From Littorina saxatilis (lineage: Eukaryota > Mollusca > Gastropoda > Littorinimorpha > Littorinidae), in the NCBI RefSeq assembly GCF_037325665.1, contig NW_027125858.1, positions 1 through 64,000 on the forward strand: a DNA stretch of 64,000 nt, read 5' to 3'. Of the stretch, positions 57,257 to 64,000 are shown piece by piece (position 1 is the first letter of the stretch; every line of letters begins with the position of its first letter). The notes under the pieces were generated by a model that ran no database searches, was not told where the DNA came from, and saw only the letters and a list, made by a program, of their open reading frames with translations. The position numbers and the translations under genes were made by a program.

Positions 57257-57840
57257 AAGTTTGGAATAGATCTAAAACATAATTGATCAAATGTTCCTTT
57301 CAAGGCATGCTACTTTTCAGGTTGTGTTTGGGAATGTTGTTGCAGAAAATGTCATGGTTAAAACAGCTTGCGAGGATCTAGGAGAGAAAACAAAATGAGA
57401 GCAGAAAAGGCATGTTTGAAAATGAGTTGAATGATTTTTGTTAATCAGCATTATATGCTGCGCTCGCTGCTAGTGCTAGCTTGACTTGGTAGCTGTGCTG
57501 ACACTGTTGTCTAAGTGTCATCTTCATTCTTTCGCAGATCTATGCAGCGTATTCGCCAGGTATGTGTAAATCACTAAATGCATACACGCAAACATGATTC
57601 AGCAAACATTCATAATTGTCTTTCTTGTATCAGCAGAGAATAAACTTCATCACCGTCTGCATCGTCTGACACCACCATGCTCTCCTCTAGTTAGGTCTGC
57701 TGAGATTTATTTGTCATGCCAGAAAAAGAGTCCTTGAAATAGTCGGTAGGTCTAAGCTGACTCATCAAACAAATTTAATTTGTAGCTATCTTCAACACAA
57801 ATAACAGATAAGCCAAAGCTCAAATTCCATGTACATATTT
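57257..57840. other. no gene recognised
   Basis: AT-rich sequence up to the zinc-finger cassette border. Confidence 0.35.
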
Positions 57841-57908
57841 CACGCCGTAGACGGTGGCACGCCTAGTTTTTTCCACCGCAGGAACAACACCCAATTCGTT
57901 CCCCCGCA
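57841..57908 (+). repeat. left 68 bp terminal inverted repeat
   Basis: It starts CACGCCGTAGACGGTGGCAC and ends CGTTCCCCCGCA. It is identical to the complement of 60911-60978. Confidence 0.95.
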
Positions 57909-58271
57909 CGCGGAAGCAAAATTGTTATCTCGCAAAGGAATTGCCCTGTGAAGGTACGCTGTGGCAAATCACATTATCAAGTATAGATATTCTGAAGCAG
58001 AATTGCCTAGGCTATATGTATAATATGTAACTTATGTCTTGTTGTGTACTCGTGAACAGTGGCGTTCGATTTTCTGCCGAAGTCCGTGAAAATTATACAG
58101 AGAGGTCTCAATTTCGTACAAATTAACCTAGAACTACCATTTAAAGCACTATTTTAATACTCACAGTTTAATCTTCGATACCTTGCAGCCTTGTATGCGC
58201 GTTTTTGGGCACCAGCATCGTGGATAAGCTGCTCTAATCTAGCGTTATTTTGTGGTACTCGATTCTCAGTG

Positions 58272-58343
58272 GGTAAGGTCCCCCGCAGACACCAGATAAG
58301 GTCCCCCGCATTTTTGCCGGAGTGCCTACTACGCCCCCCCGCA
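58272..58343 (+). repeat. left subterminal CCCCCGCA block
   Basis: Two copies of (G/A)TAAGGTCCCCCGCA (58272-58287 and 58295-58310) are followed by TGCCTACTACGCCCC and another CCCCGCA. The inverted counterpart is at 60476-60548. Confidence 0.88.
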
Positions 58344-58410
58344 CATGCGCGCTGAAAAAGCACATCATGCACAGCAAAACTGACCCGTTTGAAGCGTTTT
58401 TATTTGACAG

Positions 58411-59023
58411 ATGGAGACCAGCGACCACACGCTATCTGCCGGGGAGGTGTCTGGGGAAGTAATCGACAGCTACCTAGACATCAGTAGTGAGGTGACTATA
58501 GGTGAGACAGTCCCTTTACAGACTTCTACACCGAAGAAGGTTGGTCTCCTCCATTTGTGTGACGAATGCGGATCAGCATACAAACACAAGCGAACATTGG
58601 ACAATCACAAACGTGAGAAACATGGCAACGAAAGTAGTAGTATTCGCGATACCTACTACTAACGAATCTCGTTTTGTATGCATAGTTTGTGACAAGAGGT
58701 TTGGTCGACAGGTAGATTACCAGTCTCATATGAACAAACATGCAGGCACCAAACCTTTCCAGTGTGGTGTTTGCAAAAAATCTTACGCACACAAACGCAG
58801 TCTGGACAAGCATATATGTCTGGGTGAAAAGCCGGGGTTTCAGTGCCAAACCTGTCAAAAGTCGTTCATGAGAAGAAAGTATCTTCGTGACCACCAAATC
58901 ACCCACTCTACTGGCTACGCTTATTTATGCAATGCGTGCATGAAGCGGTATAAGCATCGCTCTGGTCTTGCCAGGCATAGGCGTCGGGCTCAACAAGATG
59001 GAAACTGCTGTTTGACACCATGA
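58411..59023 (+). pseudogene. C2H2 zinc-finger protein gene with one frame change
   Basis: A TTTATTTGACAG acceptor directly precedes the ATG at 58411, suggesting an intron in the 5' UTR. The first frame (84 codons including the stop, 58411-58662) has an acidic N-terminus (METSDHTLSAGEVSGEVIDS) and finger 1 (CDECGSAYKHKRTLDNHKRE, then KH). The coding sense then moves by one base at about 58640-58662 into the frame that ends at 59023. That frame carries finger 2 (CIVCDKRFGRQVDYQSHMNK, H), finger 3 (CGVCKKSYAHKRSLDKH, whose second His is lost), finger 4 (CQTCQKSFMRRKYLRDHQIT, H) and finger 5 (CNACMKRYKHRSGLARH, no second His). Such proteins bind DNA in the nucleus. The break could be a real mutation or an assembly error. 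It lies centrally in the TIR cassette. Confidence 0.8.
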
Positions 59024-59326
59024 TTTCGTTTAGATTTATCCTGTTCTGTCGCTCCATTCACAGACAACACACATACAACAAGGAATGTTGATGTTGTTTA
59101 TTTCAAATGTAAAGCGTAAAAAGTATTTAAATCCCTTTTCTTTTTTAACAACACTGTGACACGGAAACATTCTTTTTAATTTGACTGGCAAGGTTGTGAT
59201 GAAAATCAACAGTTAACATTCATTTCGAAGTTCAAACAGAATGGTTTGACAATCACGTTCTATGATTGTTCATTTTTTTATGTGCGTTCTTGAGTTATAC
59301 ATTTTAAAGACAATTGTACTTGCAGA

Positions 59327-59390
<64 letters not shown>

Positions 59391-60187
59391 GTCACTTAAG
59401 TGCGGTCAAGTAATTTGTGTGTGGTTTTGTTTGATTTCCTATGGAGTTGAACTGGGGGGGGGGGGGGGGAGGTCGTTGTCTACTTTGACAAAATATCAGT
59501 CGAAGAAAAGAGTGATACAGTTAAAAGAAAATTGTTCTCATTGACTGTGTGTGCGCGTGCGCGTGTGTTTTTGTGTGTGTGTATATGTGTGTGTATATGT
59601 GTGTGTGCGTGTGTGCTTGTGTGTGTGTGTGTGTGGGGGGGGTGGTTACACTTTATTGTGGCTGAAATACTATGATGTAATGTATGATGTATGATTTTTA
59701 CCTGGTAAAGAAATGGAAAAATCTTTTTACATGAGTCACATTTTTGAGAAAAAAAATAAGTCTAAAAGAAGTGTGCAAACTCCACACACTGCACTATTGA
59801 GACTATCTGTATACATGGAACAGCATATTTAACATCGCTGTAACACATATAGGCTACTATAATGCCTACATTCACACACTTGCAGAGGAACAACTTCTTT
59901 TAATTTCCATAACATTCAAGAATAAGTGTGCTCGACAGTTTTATATGACACGCAGTTAATCAGGTTTGTTTTGTTTATGACCACAAACAAAGAAAAAAGA
60001 CAGAGAGTTGAGTGCTTTTTGTTTTTGTTTTATAATTCTGCTTTGTTAAAAAGCACAATCCTTCAAGTACAAACGATTCTCCTCATCATATGAAGTCTTG
60101 CATGCCTGTCAGAGTATATCTCTGGACTCAAAGCAAAAAGTAACAACCTCACAGCTTCCTGTGTAAAGTGGACATATTTATGTGCAA

Positions 60188-60253
<66 letters not shown>

Positions 60254-60475
60254 CACGCACGCACACACACACAAACACGCACGCACGCGCGCACACACAC
60301 ACACACACGCACACGCACACACACACACACACTAAAACAATGGTTAATCGGTGACTTATTGCTCGTGCCAAATGTTGGAGTACATCTGAAGATGTCAGAG
60401 TCCAATCACATCCATAATTAGTGGATTTACACAAAAATTATAGCTGTATGTCATTTTTTTCTGATAAACATAACG
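59024..60475. other. 3' flank inside the cassette; microsatellites only
   Basis: (GT)n lies at 59329-59389, poly-G at 59454-59469, GT-rich sequence at 59545-59642 and (CA)n at 60193-60332. No transposase-like frame was found on either strand. Confidence 0.6.
60193..60332 (+). repeat. (CA)n microsatellite with GCACGC interruptions
   Basis: A long CA run. Overlapping frames are artefacts. Confidence 0.97.
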
Positions 60476-60548
60476 GCGGGGGATCTTACCCTAGTGTTGC
60501 GGTGGGGCGTAGTAGGCAAATCGACGAAGCTGCGGGGGATCTTACCCC
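60476..60548 (-). repeat. right subterminal CCCCCGCA block
   Basis: Reverse-complemented, it reads GGGGTAAGATCCCCCGCA, then TGCCTACTACGCCCC and GGGTAAGATCCCCCGC. It lies about 430 bp from the right end, matching the 431 bp offset of the left block. Confidence 0.88.
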
Positions 60549-60910
60549 GTCAAATTTCACTGTTGATCTTTGAACCGATCGTGAGTCTAAACTAAGGTAA
60601 GCTTAAACTTAAAAATGAAGAGCAGTATCCACAAGTAGTTTGACTTTGACCAGCAAAAAGATTTAAGCCCTTCTGTTGACCGTGCTTTGTGTTATTTCAA
60701 CATTTTTAACGTGGGAGACAGTATTTCTGACTTGTCTTGATGACATTTCTTCTCTTATGTAGTACACGAGAGTGTAAATGGTAAGACAACTAGCTGATCC
60801 CATGCAAAATAAAGTACCGAACAGTATGATATAAACTTCAATACTAGAAAGTCTGGTTATCTACTATTTTAAGGCATTAATTTGGAGACACCTACCATGT
60901 TGTTCGTCTT

Positions 60911-60978
60911 GCGGGGGAACGAATTGGGTGTTGTTCCTGCGGTGGAAAAAACTAGGCGTGCCACCGTCTACGGCGTGT
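60911..60978 (-). repeat. right 68 bp terminal inverted repeat
   Basis: This is the exact complement of 57841-57908, followed by TATTT. Confidence 0.95.
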
Positions 60979-60983
60979 ATTTT

Positions 60984-62011
60984 ATCAGACATGGATGGTT
61001 TGAGGATTTCAAAGCAAAAGTATAATCTTTAAGAAGTGGACTATTGTTACAGCGCTGAGCGCAAATAGCCCACACCAAGCTCACTGCTGAACATTAACTG
61101 AGCAGGGCTCTTGAAAGAGAATTTCCCAAGAATTTATGTGCGTGTTCGAACAAATGGGCTGTGAGCAGCCGTGGTTGATTATGTATTAAATTTCAGTGTA
61201 ATTCGAAGCTTTAGGTTTTTTTAATGCCTGCTAATTTTTGTCTTCTGTTTCTTCGGAAAGGGTACATCTTTATTTTTAAAACTATTTCTGACACGTCGCA
61301 TAACAGCAGCACTTACGTCTCAAATGACTTAACATTTGTTTTGTAATTCATGACATGTGGAAGCACGAGTCACCAAACGTTTGAAGGCAATGCGTGAAGG
61401 AGTTGCTAAAATGTACTGTTTTTTTGTGTCTCATTACCCGCTAAAACGGCTTCAAAAACGGCTTCAAAAACTGCCACATATGCCTACTGAGAGGATTGAC
61501 ACATACACCGCTCAGCATGCCATAGCGCCAATGTTAGACAAGATATGTGAACACACCGCTCAGCATGCCATAGCGCCAATGTTAGAAAAGATATGTGAAC
61601 GAAACTGACTGTTTTAGATGCAAATTTTACTGTTCTTTCCAATTACATTCAGACCATGCTCTGATTTTTTGTCCACCTAATGTGGTATACATGAATCAGG
61701 CCTGCATTTCAAATAACATGATGCTTTCATCTTTAAAATACCTTCCTCCGTGGGAAACACAACGTTTAAGTAATTTGGTGTAATGATTAAAAATTTTCTG
61801 GGATGCTAAGGAGTGCAACAGTTGTGCTGTTATGGGCACATAATTCACCAGACACATTTCAAAACGGTGTGAACATTGGTATGGTTCATTATAATCATGC
61901 CTTTAATTGGTACATAACATCAAAAGAATATGTCAGTTGTCTTTTTTGTTTTGTTTTTTTAGAATGTTTCAATTTATATTACTTGAAGACGTCTGTCATT
62001 GTACCCAAAAA
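60984..62011. other. no gene; 48 bp tandem duplication
   Basis: ACACCGCTCAGCATGCCATA followed by GCGCCAATGTTAGA(C/A)AAGATATGTGAAC occurs twice in a row at about 61505-61602. An 83-residue plus frame at 61357-61608 spans it, with no known domain. Confidence 0.6.
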
Positions 62012-62905
62012 AGGAGCTACCTTAAAATACACTGTTTTCCTCTTCAAGTCATTTGACCAGAACATTCTTGAAACAGAACTGTTTGTATTAAAATTCGGTG
62101 TACTTTTACTTCAATGTATGTAGAGTTATAGAATATGATCCCCCAAAAAATTTGCTTTTAGATTGACTAAGTAAAAATAAAAATCTAAATAACAGAGTGA
62201 CTGTGGTGAAATGAACAAAGTTAAAAACAAAAAAAAACTAAAAAGCTGTCCTTTGTTTTTGTCTGTTTCCTAATGAAGCTTTTATAAGCGAAAATGGGTA
62301 TTATTGTGCTGTCCTTGTATCGGTTAGTTCCGATTTTGTTTGTTTTTCAACTTAGTAAAAATTATTAAATGAAAAATAAGCAAAGCGATGAATCAAAACA
62401 CGGATGACAAGATCATTTCAAAACTATTCATCGGATTTGAACTTTTGCAGAAATGTTTTAGACATTCTGATAGATGTTTCGTTCGAGAGGATAAGCTCTA
62501 GGAAAAAAGTTAGTCATACAAATGTTGACTTTGTGGGTACAAAATTTAAGAAAACTCGAAAATGTGTATCTGTTCAAATCTTTTTCTTCGAGGTTATCCT
62601 CTTGAACAAAACATCTATCAGAATATCTAAAACATTTCTGCAAAAGTTCAAATCATTCCGATGAACAGTGTAGAAATTATCTTGTCATCCGTGAACGAAC
62701 ATGTTTTGATTCAATGCTTTGCTTATTTTTCATTTAATAATTTTTACTGCTGTCAATCTAAGAGAAAAAAATGTGGGACCATACAGTATCATTCTACATA
62801 CATTGTCATTGAAGCAAATACACACACAATTTTAACACAAACTGTTCTGTTTCATTAATGTTGTGATCAAATGACTTGAAGAGAAAAACCGGTGTATTTT
62901 ATGGT
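62012..62905. mobile_element. nested foldback element
   Basis: The outer arms (about 62012-62135 and 62787-62905) share GAGCTACC, AAAATACAC, CTCTTCAAGTCATTTGA and GAAACAGAAC in inverted order. The inner arms (about 62345-62550 and 62553-62755) share TAGTAAAAATTATTAAATGA, GATGACAAGAT and TTTTGCAGAAATGTTTTAGA, forming a second, tighter inverted repeat. It is non-coding, either two nested inverted elements or one with two-level structure. Confidence 0.75.
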
Positions 62906-63660
62906 AGCTCTTGCCCTCAACTTCCTTGGAATATGCACCATTTTGATCACTGTTTCTCATAATTTTCGTTGACTTGTGCTCTTCAGTGTATTGAATTGCG
63001 ATGAAATTCATAGCCACATTGATTTTTGGGCTGATGTTGTTGAAGATATTGAGTTTTTAAGTTTGTCTATGTAAATGTAATAATTAATTCAGTGACCTAA
63101 AAAGAGAGGGGATAGTACTGTGACAATTTTCTGAATTTTGATTTTGACCCCAACCTTGTTCTTAGGTGTCCCAGTTCAACACACAGTGACTAGTAATTCT
63201 GAATCATACACACTTTGAAGGCAAACTTAATGCCTTATTGCACCCATTTTCGTACCCTAACTAAAACATTAATTTCCGTGTTTATTCATTTAAATGTTCA
63301 ATGGCATTTAAAGTAAAATAATTGATTTGGCTTTATCCTCGTATGTTAAAGTTGCCAAATTGTGCCTATTCTGAATTTTCTTTGATGTATAATTGGTGCC
63401 TAACGTTTTTATAGGGTCGATTTTGGGGGGGTACCCTTAATTAAGAGGCGATCATGTAACCCATGTAAAATAAATCTTTGATTCCAAAAGTGTGCCAGAT
63501 AGCCAAGTGGATGGCCTTTAATGACAAAGAAAGTTTGAATGAATTGACACGGGAATGAATGGTCTAGTGGGGGTACGAAAATGGCTGCAACATATTTTTT
63601 TGGCAGAGTGTATATATGCAATGGCAATAGTAATACCTGCCTTGCATGAACAGAAAAAGG
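62906..63660. other. no feature recognised
   Basis: AT-rich sequence without supported coding frames. Confidence 0.4.
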
Positions 63661-64000
63661 ACTGGGTGGCCGAGTGGTAACGCACTTGCGCTCGGAAGCG
63701 AGAGGTTGCGAGTTCGACCCTGGGTCATGGCGTTAGCAATTTTCTCCCCCCTTTCCTAACCTAGGTGGTGGGTTCAAGTGCTATTGTCTTTCGGATGAGA
63801 CGAAAAACCGAGGTCCCTTGGGGTGTGCACGTTAAAGATCCCACGATTGACAAAAGGGTCTTTCCTGGCAAAATTGTATAGGCATAGATAAAAATGTCCA
63901 TCAAATACCCGTGTGACTTGGAATAAAGGCCGTGAAAGGTGAATGATCGCCTAATATGCTTGAGGTTTGCTTTGCTGGTCGATGTGAATGCGTGATATAT
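63661..64000 (+). mobile_element. tRNA-derived SINE, cut by the window end
   Basis: The A box region is TGGCCGAGTGGTAACGCAC (63667 on) and the B box GAGTTCGACCC (63710-63720). The body contains CTTTCGGATGAGACGAAAAA, CCGAGGTCCC and TGTGCACGTTAAAGATCCCA, a conserved central domain that I recall from metazoan SINEs. The 3' end and target duplication lie beyond the window. Confidence 0.85.

Larger units (their letters stand above)
57841..60978. mobile_element. zinc-finger cassette with perfect 68 bp TIRs
   Basis: 57841-57908 and 60911-60978 are exact reverse complements (68 of 68 by eye). TATTT flanks both ends (57836-57840 and 60979-60983), as expected of a target duplication. Subterminal blocks at 58272-58343 and 60476-60548 are also mutually inverted. 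They share GGTAAG(G/A)TCCCCCGCA and TGCCTACTACGCCCC, and the TIR itself ends in CCCCCGCA. The only recognisable gene inside is the C2H2 zinc-finger ORF. No transposase is seen, so it is either a non-autonomous element with a captured gene or an unfamiliar element type. Confidence 0.75.

Noticed and set aside
63661-63735. A functional tRNA-Leu/Ser gene
   Set aside because: The anticodon loop is irregular, and a SINE central domain follows directly.

Overview
This is eukaryotic, repeat-dominated DNA with one intact long retroelement frame, spliced gene fragments, tRNA-headed SINEs and many microsatellites. A fucolectin-like (FTP) plus EGF-like exon series, two SINE families that I recall from mollusc genomes, BEL/Pao, Mutator-like and PIF/Harbinger remnants and the TGACCTTGA-rich repeats together suggest a marine mollusc, most likely a gastropod. 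The species assignment is inference. No prokaryotic operon, rRNA, CRISPR array or functional tRNA was seen.

Layout. 1-5083: 3' part of a BEL/Pao LTR retrotransposon with an open pol frame and a probable 3' LTR. 5400-12973: a 7.5 kb pyrimidine-rich minisatellite that evolves into a 1,298 bp higher-order repeat. 12977-16147: an unrecognised basic-tailed ORF, then a composite repeat with two direct blocks, an OTU-protease exon and 221 bp tandem units. 16697-17545: an inverted-repeat element. 19958-23120: a Tc1/mariner-ended element with arms of about 0.7 kb; its left arm holds a LINE tail that itself holds a TGACCTTGA-rich element. 23737-24051: a SINE with an 11 bp target duplication. 24472-37755 (minus strand): phase 1-1 exons of a host-like FTP/EGF receptor gene, interleaved with MITEs, a Mutator-like transposase relic (plus strand), a 362 bp tandem array cut by two insertions, another SINE, and a 30 bp minisatellite. 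37890-40755: a 5'-truncated LINE. 40811-55251: a 14.4 kb stretch with matching inverted ends; GC-rich repeat arms enclose an AT-rich interior containing an 89 bp-arm palindrome and possible minus-strand exons. 55716-56325: a Harbinger relic. 57841-60978: a 3.1 kb cassette with perfect 68 bp terminal inverted repeats, a 5 bp TATTT duplication, and a C2H2 zinc-finger gene as its only recognisable cargo. 62012-62905: a nested foldback repeat. 63661-64000: a tRNA-derived SINE cut by the window edge.

The best candidate for something undescribed is the 57.8-61.0 kb zinc-finger cassette. Its ends and subterminal blocks share a CCCCCGCA core, so the encoded zinc-finger protein could conceivably bind its own element. 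That functional link is a hypothesis only. Splice structures were read by eye, and protein families were recognised from motifs without any database search.
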